Shown here piece by piece: positions 23,221 to 31,306 of a DNA stretch of 52,097 nt (its first letter is position 1; every line of letters starts with the position of its first letter). The notes under the pieces are model-generated. The model was not told where the DNA came from. It ran no database searches and saw only the letters and a program-made list of their open reading frames with translations. Made by a program: the position numbers and the translations under genes. The DNA comes from a virus: IMG/VR virus record IMGVR_UViG_3300049847_000386, positions 1-52,097 of that record; one strand, given 5' to 3'.

Positions 23221-23423
23221 TTGAATCGTGATTTAAGCCCTTTCGGGCGTTGGTTTCCTTTCATCAGTGGCCTGCGTTTGTGGGCTAGGTGCCAGTGCTT
23301 GCAGCTGGTGCACTTGTAGGCCATCATGTTCCCCATCCTGCCCGCAATCCGCCCGGCCTCGGTTCGGCCCAAGCACATCTTGTCCTTGACCGCGCAGTAC
23401 TTCCCGTCGTGCTCCGTGCTCAT
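23217..23423 (-). CDS. Small zinc-finger-like basic protein
   Basis: A 68-aa basic protein. MAYKCTSCKHWHLAHKRR holds a CxxC pair and two or three His residues, resembling short phage zinc knuckles that read XC-x2-CxxWH. It may bind nucleic acid. It starts with ATGA overlap and ends three bases before the methyltransferase stop region. Confidence 0.6.
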   Translation of the reverse strand: MSTEHDGKYCAVKDKMCLGRTEAGRIAGRMGNMMAYKCTSCKHWHLAHKRRPLMKGNQRPKGLKSRFK

Positions 23424-23426
23424 CGG

Positions 23427-25016
23427 CTACATCACTGCTTTGATGAACGCGGACGCGACTTCCGAGACGATGCCGTTGCCGTAGGCCCGCAGTCGCACCG
23501 TCCTGTTCGCTCCAATGCGCGCTTCGGTCATCCACTCTGCTTCTCTCCCGCAGCTTTCGCAGCACGAAGCCTCACGTGCTCCTTCGCATGGCAGCCCGAA
23601 CACAGAATAGCAATGTTCTCCTGGGCGTTGTTCATTGGGTTCTCGTCCTTGTGGTGTCGATGTAAATAAGGCCCCTCCTTCCCGCAATCGCGACACTCCT
23701 TCGCCTCGAACATCCTCTGGGCTTGGTACCGCCCCGCCTCCTTGGTGGCGGGCTGCTTCGTGTACGCTTTTGCCATGCACTCCTTGTTGCAGTACTTCCG
23801 TCTCCAAACACCCGCCAATCGGGCAAGTGACTTCCCACACTGCGCGCAGCATTTCGTCGTCCTTGTCTTGCGCATTAGCCTCAACGCAGTGGGCGCACAC
23901 GTATCCCATTCGGCCGGTAGCCCCATCAACCAGCGGGAATGTGCCGGGTTCAACTGGCCTCCACTTATTGTCCCGGCACCAGAGCCAGTCTGCAGCTCCC
24001 CATCGGCCGTTAACCGGGCCGGGCCGACCAGATGGGTTGCCACCGCCGTCAGCGTGTCGAATGTTCCCCTGCTCCATCGCGCTCCGCTGCTCTCCCCGTC
24101 CTCCGTCCTCGGGGTTGGCCACCCGCTCAGTTGCGCATCGGTCTGAAGGTCGGCCCCCTTCTTGGGGTCCCGTCCCTCCCACGTCCCTGTGCTGTTCTGC
24201 TTTTTGGGCGTAGGCCAGCCAGCAGCCTGGGCCGCGAACTGCAGCGTCATCGACCGGCCGCTCCCGTTCTGCCCCTGCTCCTTCACCCGAGCGCGCCTCG
24301 CGTCCATGTTCGCCTTCTGCGTCTCGTATGGCGTCCCGTCCGCTACGTTCGCCGTGTCCGGGGTCGGCCAGCCCGCCAGCTGCGCCTGCCTGGGCAATTG
24401 GTCCAGCCTCGTCCGCTCCGATCCGTCCGGGTTCGTCGCCGTTGTCGCCATCCCTGCGCTGTCCTTCCAATCCCTGCTGGCTGGCGTCACCCTGGGTGAC
24501 GCCAGCTCGTGCTGCGTGGAAGAAGAGGCGCTGGCGGATGTGCGGAGCACCGACGCCCGCAGCGCATAGATCGACCGCCCGGAAGGCATATCCCGCACCT
24601 TCCATGTCAGCCTGTACAAGGTCGAGCCAAGTGAGGCCGTCGCCGTTTGCAACCTGCTCACCAAAGACCGGTACATCTGGAGGCTTTCCGTGCTGTAGCA
24701 GATGGAACCACGCGGGCCAAAGGTGCCGCTCGTCAGCAACGCCTGCGCCTTTGCCTGCCGTGCTGAAAGGCTGGCAAGGGCAGGATCCGGTCCAGACCGG
24801 TCGGTCGTCAGGCCACCCGGCTTGGCGCAAGGAGTAGCTCCAGATCCCAATGCCGGCGAAGAAGTGGCACTGGCTGTATCCCATAAGGTCGGCTGGTAGG
24901 ACATCTTCGATTGAGCGTTCATCGACATCGCCGGGAGCAATGTGCCCGGCCGTGATCAGGTTCCGCAGCCATTGCGCTGCGTTGGGGTCGATCTCGTTGT
25001 AGTAGGCGCGCACCAT
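23427..25016 (-). CDS. C5-cytosine DNA methyltransferase with inserted segment
   Basis: A 529-aa enzyme: motif [20 protein letters not shown] (50-68), catalytic PCQPFS (80-85), GEQV in place of ENV (119-122), motif VIII-like [10 protein letters not shown], a variable region with repeated LADPGH/VANPED phrases, [19 protein letters not shown] (351-369), and motif [11 protein letters not shown] near the end (512-517). In related phage enzymes motif X follows GATGR closely. Here about 130 residues intervene, coinciding with an HNH gene in the +1 frame. It would methylate cytosine in phage DNA. The variable region is overprinted by a long second frame. Confidence 0.85.
   Translation of the reverse strand: MVRAYYNEIDPNAAQWLRNLITAGHIAPGDVDERSIEDVLPADLMGYSQCHFFAGIGIWSYSLRQAGWPDDRPVWTGSCPCQPFSTAGKGAGVADERHLWPAWFHLLQHGKPPDVPVFGEQVANGDGLTWLDLVQADMEGAGYAFRAVDLCAAGVGAPHIRQRLFFHAARAGVTQGDASQQGLEGQRRDGDNGDEPGRIGADEAGPIAQAGAAGGLADPGHGERSGRDAIRDAEGEHGREARSGEGAGAERERPVDDAAVRGPGCWLAYAQKAEQHRDVGGTGPQEGGRPSDRCATERVANPEDGGRGEQRSAMEQGNIRHADGGGNPSGRPGPVNGRWGAADWLWCRDNKWRPVEPGTFPLVDGATGRMGYVCAHCVEANAQDKDDEMLRAVWEVTCPIGGCLETEVLQQGVHGKSVHEAARHQGGGAVPSPEDVRGEGVSRLREGGALFTSTPQGREPNEQRPGEHCYSVFGLPCEGAREASCCESCGREAEWMTEARIGANRTVRLRAYGNGIVSEVASAFIKAVM
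23528..23875 (-). CDS. HNH endonuclease nested in the methyltransferase gene (+1 frame)
   Basis: A 115-aa protein from ATG 23875 ([20 protein letters not shown]). It has a first CxxC...C pair and then an HNH core: [35 protein letters not shown]. Its limits match the extra segment in the C5-methyltransferase, so it looks like a homing-type endonuclease that invaded that gene without breaking the host frame. The same frame stays open upstream to 24940 and includes [16 protein letters not shown], so translation as a 470-aa product is also possible. Confidence 0.7.
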   Translation of the reverse strand: MRKTRTTKCCAQCGKSLARLAGVWRRKYCNKECMAKAYTKQPATKEAGRYQAQRMFEAKECRDCGKEGPYLHRHHKDENPMNNAQENIAILCSGCHAKEHVRLRAAKAAGEKQSG

Positions 25017-25300
25017 CAGCCCAGACGGATAACGCGCCCCTTGGGGCTGATGCGATCTGCGTGCTCCAGGATGAGGCTCCAGAGCCCAATGCTGGTGTTC
25101 GGATTCATCGGCTGCACGTCGAAGGTGAAGTGCTCCACCCGCTTGTCCTCCTGATTCGCTGGGGTGAATTGGAAGGTGACCAGGTTGCGCGGGTCGCCAA
25201 GGTCCCGCGTAGCGACACCGATGTGGATGTGGATGGCTCGATCCCGGGCCAGCAGGGCAAGGCTCTCGATCAGGGGTGGTGACTTCTTTCCGATGGACAT
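25016..25300 (-). CDS. Hypothetical protein in recombination operon
   Basis: A 94-aa protein with an alternating beta/alpha profile (RAIHIHIGVATRDLGDPRNL). Its stop overlaps the methyltransferase ATG as TGATG. No family recognised. Confidence 0.55.
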   Translation of the reverse strand: MSIGKKSPPLIESLALLARDRAIHIHIGVATRDLGDPRNLVTFQFTPANQEDKRVEHFTFDVQPMNPNTSIGLWSLILEHADRISPKGRVIRLG

Positions 25301-25303
25301 GGT

Positions 25304-25531
25304 TCAGATTCGTTGTTCACGCAGTTGGTGGATCATTGCTGCAGCCTGCGCGCGCTGCTTCGCATCCTCAAGGTCCCTCCCGATCACTTGGTCCCCGCTG
25401 GAGACGATGGTCTTATTTCCAGCCTTCACAGACCACTCGCCCTCGAAGGATGCCCAGAGCGTGAGCAGTCGCCAAGAGGCCGTCGCATACGGATTCGGGC
25501 CGCGGTGGTAATTCCAATTGAACGCGCTCAT
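25304..25531 (-). CDS. Small hypothetical protein
   Basis: A 75-aa protein with an aromatic N-terminus (MSAFNWNYHRGPNPYATASW) and a helical C-terminus. It starts in an ATGA overlap after the NinG-like gene. Unknown function. Confidence 0.55.
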   Translation of the reverse strand: MSAFNWNYHRGPNPYATASWRLLTLWASFEGEWSVKAGNKTIVSSGDQVIGRDLEDAKQRAQAAAMIHQLREQRI

Positions 25532-26112
25532 GGGATCGGCGTGAATTTGCCCGGGCTGGCGATGGCGATGTGGGCGATCAGGCCCCGGAACTCCTGAGCG
25601 ATGCGGTGGTAGTCGTCCACCGTCCGCTTGCAGGCTTGCACCGCCTTGATCTTCAGCAGCGCAGCGGTCCCATCCCCGTGGATGCGGTCAACGGCCAGCT
25701 CGTGCTCCAGCATCTTGCCGCCCTGCCACCTGTTGCACCCGCCGCACTGCGCGTGGATGTTCTTCGGGTCGAACAGCGTGGCCTCCTTCGCCCGGGTGAT
25801 GAAGTGCCCCGCGTCCATCGCCTTCCAATGGGCAGGCCGCCCGCAGGTGACGCAGGCGCACATGCCCTTCTCGTCTGCGTCCCGCAGGCGGATGTACTTG
25901 CTGCACTCCACCCAGGCCTTCGCCTTGGCCTTCGCCCGGTCCTCGTTCTTCGCCGTGGCCGTTCCGCCGTAGATGGCATCCCGGATCCGCTGGGTCTGCT
26001 TGTCCTGCTTCGCGCGCAGCTCCTCGGCGCTGATCTTCAGTGTGCCGTTCGGATTGCGCTTGCCCGCCTGGATCTCGGCGATGCGCTTCTTGCTCATTGG
26101 GGGAAGGCTCAT
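25528..26112 (-). CDS. NinG/Rap-like recombination endonuclease
   Basis: A 194-aa protein with the NinG signature: a basic N-terminus, CVTCG (87-91), MDAGHFITRAKEATLFDPKN (99-118), then AQCGGCNRWQGG with Cys123 and Cys126. In phage lambda NinG (Rap) is a structure-specific nuclease acting on recombination joints and aiding Red exchange. Here it sits in the same operon as RecT and a YqaJ-type exonuclease, which fits. Confidence 0.85.
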   Translation of the reverse strand: MSLPPMSKKRIAEIQAGKRNPNGTLKISAEELRAKQDKQTQRIRDAIYGGTATAKNEDRAKAKAKAWVECSKYIRLRDADEKGMCACVTCGRPAHWKAMDAGHFITRAKEATLFDPKNIHAQCGGCNRWQGGKMLEHELAVDRIHGDGTAALLKIKAVQACKRTVDDYHRIAQEFRGLIAHIAIASPGKFTPIP

Positions 26113-26843
26113 GGCTGGGTGGCGGGTTTGTCTTCGATTGCCTTCTGCTGCGCCTGTTTGATCAGGCCCCTGCGTCCAGCTTCGCGCAAGATAACCGAAC
26201 GCTCGGCTGCGCTGCCATGGACCGCGTAGGCTTCGCGCAGCTGCTCGTCGGTCATGCTGCCCACGTGCCGGGTGAGGCGTTCAACGCGGGCACTCAGCTC
26301 CTCGGCAGCGCGGCGCTCCTTCGCCTCGATGCTTGCCGCCTTCGCAGCCTCCAGAAGCCCCGGGGTGTTCCCCAGCGATTGCATCATGGCCTGCTCCTGC
26401 TCGTGCGATTCGCGCTCGGCCAGCTGCTCCCGCTCGGCGACCTTCCGATCCATGTACCGGCGCCACCAGGCCATCACCCGGGGCAGGTCCACACTTGCGA
26501 AATACTCCCCGCCATCCAGCTCTCCCCCAGCGGCCTGCCGCATGAACACCGCCACGTCGGCAAGGCTCTCGTGCGGATAGTCCTGCAGGATGCGCTCGGC
26601 AAAGACGGTCACCTGCGGGCCGTTCAGGCGGCGCCCCGGGGCGAACAGCTCCATGCCCAAGGTCACCACCGCGGTGATCGCCACCCCGATCTGGGCTTGG
26701 CCGTTGGCCCTGGTGAGCTGGCGGATGGTTGGCGCGGCCAGCGCATCGCTGATCGTTCGGCAGGCCAGCGCTTGAGGCTGGGCCGCCTCAATTGCCAAAG
26801 CGGGCACGTGCGGCCTCGAGGACTGAAGCGCGGTATTGCTCAT
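26109..26843 (-). CDS. Probable replication-associated protein
   Basis: A 244-aa protein after the O-like replication gene. Its central part, VFAERILQDYPHESLADVAVFMRQ and onward to DLPRVMAWWRRYMDRKVAER, resembles a family of helical proteins of Bacteroidota mobile elements placed beside replication genes. The C-terminal half is charged helix. The proposed start overlaps the upstream gene by 56 bases, so a later start such as GTG 26807 is possible. It may be a helicase loader-like factor; unproven. Confidence 0.55.
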   Translation of the reverse strand: MSNTALQSSRPHVPALAIEAAQPQALACRTISDALAAPTIRQLTRANGQAQIGVAITAVVTLGMELFAPGRRLNGPQVTVFAERILQDYPHESLADVAVFMRQAAGGELDGGEYFASVDLPRVMAWWRRYMDRKVAEREQLAERESHEQEQAMMQSLGNTPGLLEAAKAASIEAKERRAAEELSARVERLTRHVGSMTDEQLREAYAVHGSAAERSVILREAGRRGLIKQAQQKAIEDKPATQP

Positions 26844-27648
26844 CGGATTGGGTTTTGGGGTTCGTGGTTCTCTTGGCCATGGCATCGGCGCGGATTTTAG
26901 CAACCCAGCGCAGCAGGTAGCCTACGTTCGTTGAGTTGCGGCCGTGGAATTCATCGGCGGTGGCAAAGTCAATCAGGGCCTTGGCGCTCTCCAGCGGGTC
27001 GAAGGTCGGGCGTTCCTTCGCCAGCTTACGCAGCAGGTTGTGGGCATCGTAGCGGTTCTGCTTCTGGCTCCCGTCGAGGCTCTTGGCGATGTCACGCTCC
27101 ACCAGTCGGGCGGTCAGATGATCGATTACGGCCTGCACGTTCGGGTCGCGCCGGTCGCTTGGGGGCGGGGTCTTCCCAGCCGGAAGGTCAAGGGGGAGCT
27201 CGGCCACTGGCCGTTCACCTTCAGGTGAACTTTCATTCTTCCCTTCTTTCTTTCTTTCCTTCTTTAAGTGCTGTTGCTGGCCTGTTGATCGTCTGTTGCT
27301 GGCCTGTTGATCGTCTGTTGCTGGCCTGTTACCAGCGCCCTGCCAATCGCGCCACTTTACCACTGTTATCAAGCGGTACGCGTTGGTCGAGGTGTCTGTT
27401 ATTTCGCCTGTTGATGAGAGCTTCTTTAGCGCGGTCCTCGTCTGTTGCATGCTAAGTCCCGCGCCAGCGCTAAGATTTGGCAGGGATGTGGGTAGCTGGC
27501 CCGGTTGCAAGTCCACCCCTTGCCACCGCCCGGACTGGTACCTGCAGTTGAGCAGGATGTGGATGAACAATACGCGGACGGCAAGGTCGCCGTACCATTC
27601 CCACGAAAGTATCGCGCGGTTCAGTTTGATGTAATCGCCATCAGCCAT
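26788..27648 (-). CDS. O-like replication initiation protein
   Basis: A 286-aa protein. The N-terminal about 105 residues, starting MADGDYIKLNRAILSWEWYG and including PGQLPTSLPNLSAGAGLSMQ and a winged-helix region, match the winged-helix domain of phage replisome organisers. A Gln/Asn/Lys-rich linker encoded by 22-bp repeats follows (about residues 107-140). The C-terminal domain is helical. Like lambda O, the protein probably binds the origin inside its own gene and recruits the host helicase. ATG 27648 is supported by the short overlap with the HNH gene. Confidence 0.75.
   Translation of the reverse strand: MADGDYIKLNRAILSWEWYGDLAVRVLFIHILLNCRYQSGRWQGVDLQPGQLPTSLPNLSAGAGLSMQQTRTALKKLSSTGEITDTSTNAYRLITVVKWRDWQGAGNRPATDDQQASNRRSTGQQQHLKKERKKEGKNESSPEGERPVAELPLDLPAGKTPPPSDRRDPNVQAVIDHLTARLVERDIAKSLDGSQKQNRYDAHNLLRKLAKERPTFDPLESAKALIDFATADEFHGRNSTNVGYLLRWVAKIRADAMAKRTTNPKTQSDEQYRASVLEAARARFGN
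27232..27330. other. Putative replication origin: iterons plus polypurine tract
   Basis: Within the O-like gene, a 22-bp unit starting CTGTTGCTGGCC repeats at 27271-27292 and 27293-27314, with 16 bases of a third copy at 27315-27330. It is flanked by a strongly strand-biased tract of pyrimidines on the plus strand (27232-27268), low in G+C. Lambda ori has the same plan: iterons inside gene O beside an AT-rich purine/pyrimidine-biased stretch. Confidence 0.65.
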
Positions 27649-28192
27649 TGTACCTCGCTCCTTTGGCCATGTTGCAGGGTGCACACATGGGCTGAAGATT
27701 GTCTCGATGGTTGCCGCCTCCCCGCGAGACCGGCCGGATGTGATCCACTTGCAGGCGTTCGGCCGAACCACAGGCAGCGCACCGGCCTCCATTGGATTCA
27801 AGTACATCTCGCCTAAGCGCAGATGGTATTGGGCGCCTATTGGACCGCCGTTCCTCGCCTACGCGTTCAGCGATGTCGCTGACGACCATTTGGAATGGAA
27901 CCGGGCACGACTTGAAGTAGGCCGGGACGACGATTTCACGAAGCGCATCGTGGCTGATGTGAACGCCATTGATACAGACGTGCGGCCATGATTCATGGAT
28001 CAGCGCTCCAGTGATATCGCAATTATACCACTGATCAACCACAATTGCGTCGCCGTTCATGACCTCGACAGAATGGCTGTAGCTCATCGTTTCAAAAAAG
28101 GACACCCCGGAGCAACCCAACTCGGCAACAGCCAGTGTCCGCTGGCTATGCTCGGGCGTTGGGCGCCCCGGGGTGGTGGGTTGTGTGGACAT
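27641..28192 (-). CDS. HNH endonuclease
   Basis: A 183-aa protein with a novel N-terminal domain (Cys/His residues, VEVMNGDAIVVDQWYNCD) and a classic C-terminal HNH domain: CAACGSAERLQVDHIRPVSR, GGGNHRDNLQPMCAPCN. Such proteins may be homing endonucleases, packaging-associated nickases or restriction-like enzymes. The position before the replication gene does not favour the packaging role. The N-terminal domain is not recognised. Confidence 0.8.
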   Translation of the reverse strand: MSTQPTTPGRPTPEHSQRTLAVAELGCSGVSFFETMSYSHSVEVMNGDAIVVDQWYNCDITGALIHESWPHVCINGVHISHDALREIVVPAYFKSCPVPFQMVVSDIAERVGEERRSNRRPIPSALRRDVLESNGGRCAACGSAERLQVDHIRPVSRGGGNHRDNLQPMCAPCNMAKGARYNG

Positions 28193-28220
28193 GATCGCAG
28201 TCGGACACCTGCGGGGCGTT

Positions 28221-28970
28221 TCAGCCTTCTGGTTGCAATAGTACGTCTTCGGCGGCAGACTTTACCTCCTCGACCTGTTCGGGGCTCGCAGTGGCCAAGA
28301 ACGCGCGGATTTCGGCCAGCTTCTCCGCGAGCTGGTTGGAGAACTGCGTGACCTTGGAGGATAGCAGCTGCAGGTACTCCTCGTCGCGGTGGACCCGGAT
28401 CACCACCACTCGCATCGCGGCGGGGAAGCGCGGGTCGTAGCTCACGAAGTCGCACCATGCTCGGCCTGCGACCCACATCTGGCCGTGGACCTGCTCCACG
28501 TATTCCTCGGGGAGCTGGTGCGAAAGCCATGTCTTCAGGTGGGTCTTGGATTCCGGGCACTTCACCTCCAGCAGGCCGGGGCCTTCCTCGTCCTCCTCGA
28601 TGAAGCCGTCCGGGGTCGCAGCGACCAGGTCGTGGTCCCGGAGCAGGAGGCGCCCAGGCTCAACGATGCAGAACTTGGTGGAGGCGTACGCATCGATGGC
28701 GTCAGCCTCCAAGTCCACGCCGCGGTCCATGGCCGCGCTCTTTCCGCCTACGCGGACCTCACCGGTGATTGCCGAGGCCAGCGTCTCGAGCATGTACCCA
28801 AGCGCGGTCTCGCTCAATAGGCCAGCCTCCTTGGCGGCCTTCGACCTTGGCTCGGACATGATGTCGCCGAAGCGCGAGGCCGTCACTCTGCCCACTCGGG
28901 CCTTCTTCCACGTGTCGGTCCCGTAGCCCGGGCCCTCGGTGGTGAACGGGGGGATGTAGATGGTGCTCAT
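28221..28970 (-). CDS. YqaJ/lambda-type exonuclease
   Basis: A 249-aa nuclease of the PD-(D/E)xK superfamily: RVTASRFGDIMSEPRS (28-43), TPDG (119-122), LEVKCP (134-139) and QVHGQMWVAGRAWCDFVSYD. These are the YqaJ-type viral recombinase landmarks. It should resect 5' ends and hand single strands to the RecT-like protein encoded just upstream. Together they form a two-part recombinase like lambda Exo-Bet. Confidence 0.9.
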   Translation of the reverse strand: MSTIYIPPFTTEGPGYGTDTWKKARVGRVTASRFGDIMSEPRSKAAKEAGLLSETALGYMLETLASAITGEVRVGGKSAAMDRGVDLEADAIDAYASTKFCIVEPGRLLLRDHDLVAATPDGFIEEDEEGPGLLEVKCPESKTHLKTWLSHQLPEEYVEQVHGQMWVAGRAWCDFVSYDPRFPAAMRVVVIRVHRDEEYLQLLSSKVTQFSNQLAEKLAEIRAFLATASPEQVEEVKSAAEDVLLQPEG

Positions 28971-29101
28971 TTGAACAGGGGTTTGATGTGGTAAATCGCT
29001 CCACAGACCGCTCCGTAGACCGCGTTAGCCAGCACGACCATCCAGAAGCCTGGGGAGGTGTAAAGGCAGAATCGGCGAATGGCGCGGTGCTGGTCGCTCA
29101 T
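28967..29101 (-). CDS. 44-aa single-pass membrane peptide between recT and exonuclease
   Basis: A 44-aa protein starting MSDQHRAIRRFCLYTSPGFW with one hydrophobic segment (WMVVLANAVYGAVCGAIY). Start and stop overlap the neighbouring genes (TGATG with recT, ATGA with the exonuclease), as for true genes of this operon. Function unknown. Confidence 0.55.
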   Translation of the reverse strand: MSDQHRAIRRFCLYTSPGFWMVVLANAVYGAVCGAIYHIKPLFK

Positions 29102-30087
29102 CATGCCGGCTCGGATTGGCCCTCCATCATCAAGATCAGATCCTCCCAGAACTCCACGTTCTGGCGCCCGCTCATGGCCTCGTCCGCTGCCTTCTTACGC
29201 AGCGTAGCCTTGTCGGTTCCTTTGTAGGTGCCGAACAGCTCGCGCGCCCGGGCCTTGAGCATTTCCACCTGCTGCTCCACATCGTTCAACCCGGTCGCCG
29301 CAGGGGCCAGCTCGTAGCCCTTGTTATCCAGGTCCACGGCCTCGTAGAACTGCTGGGCCTTCTCCGTGCGGGGCACGTACTTCTGCAGGCGCTTCACGAG
29401 GCTCTTGCGGGCCATTTCGCCGGCCCAATCGGAATACACCGACCCAGCCTTGTTATCGCTCTTGCTCTGGATCTTCGCCAGCTCGTCCGCCCCCATGTGC
29501 TCGGGGATGCGGGTGCCATCCGCGAGGACCGCGAAGCCGTATACCCCGATCAGCTTTCCCCGCTGGCGGCCAAGGGTCCAGTAAGGTCGGTGCACCGTTG
29601 GGGCCTTCTGCACCAGGTCGAAGACGAACTCGTCACCCTGGTACACCTCGTGGACCTCGAAGTTGCGCACCGCGCCGCTGTCGGTGGCCAGCTTCATCAG
29701 CCCCATGTAGCTGGGCTCCACCATGGCCCGCTTCTCCCATGCGTCCCCGGTCTTGGTCTTGACCTTCACGTTGCGCGGGATCACGTAGCACAGCTTCAGG
29801 ACCGGGTTCAGGCTCAGGCCCGTGCTGGCGACGGATAACAGCACACCGTTTATGCTGTTCGGGGTGCATTCCTGCAGGGCCGGGACGTTGTGCGCCATGG
29901 CCAGCAGGTGGGTCGCCTCCTCGATGAAGCGCTCCTCGCTGCCAAAGAGCTTCACGCATCGCTCGCGCGCCTGCTCAAAGCGGTCCAGCGGGCTGGGCGC
30001 TGCTGGTGCCGAAGGGGCCGCCTTCGGGGTCGCGGCCACCTCAGAGGCCGGGTTGGTGCCCTGTTCGGGCTTCGTTGTTTGAGCCAT
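29101..30087 (-). CDS. recT: RecT-family single-strand annealing protein
   Basis: A 328-aa protein. After a Pro/Ala/Thr-rich leader it shows the RecT core: SINGVLLSVASTGLSLNPVL, LCYVIPRN and a helical stretch ending SDWAGEMARKSLVKRLQKYV. RecT binds single-stranded DNA and anneals homologous strands. ATG 30087 is used because the earlier frame overlaps the previous gene further. Pairing with the exonuclease is typical. Confidence 0.93.
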   Translation of the reverse strand: MAQTTKPEQGTNPASEVAATPKAAPSAPAAPSPLDRFEQARERCVKLFGSEERFIEEATHLLAMAHNVPALQECTPNSINGVLLSVASTGLSLNPVLKLCYVIPRNVKVKTKTGDAWEKRAMVEPSYMGLMKLATDSGAVRNFEVHEVYQGDEFVFDLVQKAPTVHRPYWTLGRQRGKLIGVYGFAVLADGTRIPEHMGADELAKIQSKSDNKAGSVYSDWAGEMARKSLVKRLQKYVPRTEKAQQFYEAVDLDNKGYELAPAATGLNDVEQQVEMLKARARELFGTYKGTDKATLRKKAADEAMSGRQNVEFWEDLILMMEGQSEPA

Positions 30088-30325
30088 TGCTCGTGTTGGG
30101 ATTATTGCCGTCCACATTGGCCGGACGGCGTGGCCTCGAATCGATTACTTGACAAGGTACGTCCAGTGTTGCGCCCGTTATCCTCCTCTGCATCGCGTTG
30201 AATATGCGAACCCTTTGAGGCCTGCCGCTGGGCAGCAGACCCTGGGCGATAGCCCAGCTTCGCAGGTAGTAGTTCCGGTCCTTCGCCCCGGGGCGCTCGG
30301 TCCAGTCGTAGTAGTAGCCGGTCAT
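30041..30325 (-). CDS. Small protein overlapping recT start
   Basis: A 94-aa protein starting MTGYYYDWTERPGAKDRNYY, basic in the middle and Asn/Gly/Pro-rich at the end. It overlaps recT by 47 bases, which is longer than usual here, but its start lies in an ATGA overlap with the HTH gene. Aromatic and basic content could fit nucleic-acid binding. No family recognised. Confidence 0.5.
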   Translation of the reverse strand: MTGYYYDWTERPGAKDRNYYLRSWAIAQGLLPSGRPQRVRIFNAMQRRITGATLDVPCQVIDSRPRRPANVDGNNPNTSNGSNNEARTGHQPGL

Positions 30326-30570
30326 CCCGCCAGCAGCTCATCGGAGGAAACCGCAAGCACCGCAGCCAGCCGAAGCAGGCGCCCGGGCGTGATCTGCCCG
30401 AAGGCGTGGCCGTTGTCCCATCGGGAGAGCAGCGCCTCCTTTCGGCTCTTGGAGAGCAGGGCGCCGCGCTCGTCGGCGAAGACGGCGTCAGCGATCTCCA
30501 CGTTGGTGATCCTGACGCCGCGCTTCGCCTCCAGTGCTTCACGCGCCTCGGTTATCCGTAGGCGCTCCAT
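30322..30570 (-). CDS. XRE-type helix-turn-helix protein
   Basis: An 82-aa protein with a Cro/C1-type HTH: RGVRITNVEIADAVFADERG, then LLSRWDNGHAFGQITPGRLL and AVLAVSSDELLAG. The spacing between helices 2 and 3 is slightly long. It lies in early operon 1 and is a candidate regulator for the palindromic operator upstream of P1 and P2, but no direct evidence ties them. With no integrase present it need not be a lysogeny repressor. Confidence 0.7.
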   Translation of the reverse strand: MERLRITEAREALEAKRGVRITNVEIADAVFADERGALLSKSRKEALLSRWDNGHAFGQITPGRLLRLAAVLAVSSDELLAG

Positions 30571-31106
30571 CACTTCGCGCTCGCGGCGTTGAAGCTGAAC
30601 AGGGCGCCGTCCTTCACGAACCGGGAGGCGGTGCCCTTCTTCTTGTACTCGGTCATCATGGCCGAGTACAGGGTCGCGTCCGGGGTCTTGCCCTTGAGGC
30701 TCGTGCCCAGACCGCGCTTGGCGATGGCGGCCACGATGTCCTTGGCCTTCATAGGCTCCTTGGCCTCGCGCAGGACCAGCGCGGCGGCGGACAGGCCCGA
30801 CAATGCACCTTCGCTGGCGGTGGCCTTCTTCGCGGCCTTGTCCTCCCGGATGAAGCGGGCTACTTTGGTGCCGATGTCCTCGGCCTTCTTCGTGGTCTTC
30901 TTCTTCGACATGGTGTTGGGGGTTGTGGCCACTCCCGTGGCCGGGTTTGCGTTGGAATCTTCTCGCAGGAAGAACGCCCTGCATGCGATGTGCGCGTGGG
31001 TCGGTGCGATCCCAAACAGGACTGCGACCTTCTGGTAGGCTTCGTGCTCGCTGGGGGCCTTCACCACCGTGCGGCTGTTCTTGTAGTAGACGGCGTAGCG
31101 GTTCAT
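30570..31106 (-). CDS. HARE-HTH domain protein
   Basis: A 178-aa protein. The N-terminal 45 residues (MNRYAVYYKNSRTVVKAPSE) form a small alpha/beta unit. A Lys-rich linker (SKKKTTKKAEDIGTKVARF) follows. The C-terminal 70 residues match the HARE-HTH winged helix: AALVLREAKEPMKAKDIVAA, then TPDATLYSAMMTEYKKKGTA and SRFVKDGALFSFN. HARE-HTH domains occur in RNA polymerase delta, restriction-linked proteins and chromatin factors and have been proposed to sense DNA state. It precedes the XRE gene with TGATG overlap. Confidence 0.75.
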   Translation of the reverse strand: MNRYAVYYKNSRTVVKAPSEHEAYQKVAVLFGIAPTHAHIACRAFFLREDSNANPATGVATTPNTMSKKKTTKKAEDIGTKVARFIREDKAAKKATASEGALSGLSAAALVLREAKEPMKAKDIVAAIAKRGLGTSLKGKTPDATLYSAMMTEYKKKGTASRFVKDGALFSFNAASAK

Positions 31107-31109
31107 GGC

Positions 31110-31301
31110 TCAGATGGCGTATTTCGTGATCAAAGCCTGAAGCTCCTTGGTGAAGCTGTCTACGTCCGCCCCGCTGATCCAGCAGAGCGTTGTTGGATCG
31201 CAGATGCGAACCTCGGTGTCGAAGCCCCCGTCCGGGGAGGCAAACTCGATCTCGGTGGCGAGCCCTTGGGTGCCGACCGTCTTGTACTTGTAGCGTCCCA
31301 T
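31110..31301 (-). CDS. Small hypothetical protein
   Basis: A 63-aa protein starting MGRYKYKTVGTQGLATEIEF with strands followed by a helix. It is second in early operon 1. The longer upstream frame overlaps the first gene and is rejected. Unknown function. Confidence 0.55.
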   Translation of the reverse strand: MGRYKYKTVGTQGLATEIEFASPDGGFDTEVRICDPTTLCWISGADVDSFTKELQALITKYAI

Positions 31302-31306
31302 GGCGA

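Noticed and set aside
27271-27330. Tandem repeats considered as a CRISPR array
   Set aside because: The copies are directly adjacent with no spacers and lie in frame inside the replication gene; iterons fit better.
30322-30570. XRE protein as evidence for lysogeny
   Set aside because: It is transcribed with early genes, no integrase or attachment site is visible, and such regulators also occur in lytic phages.
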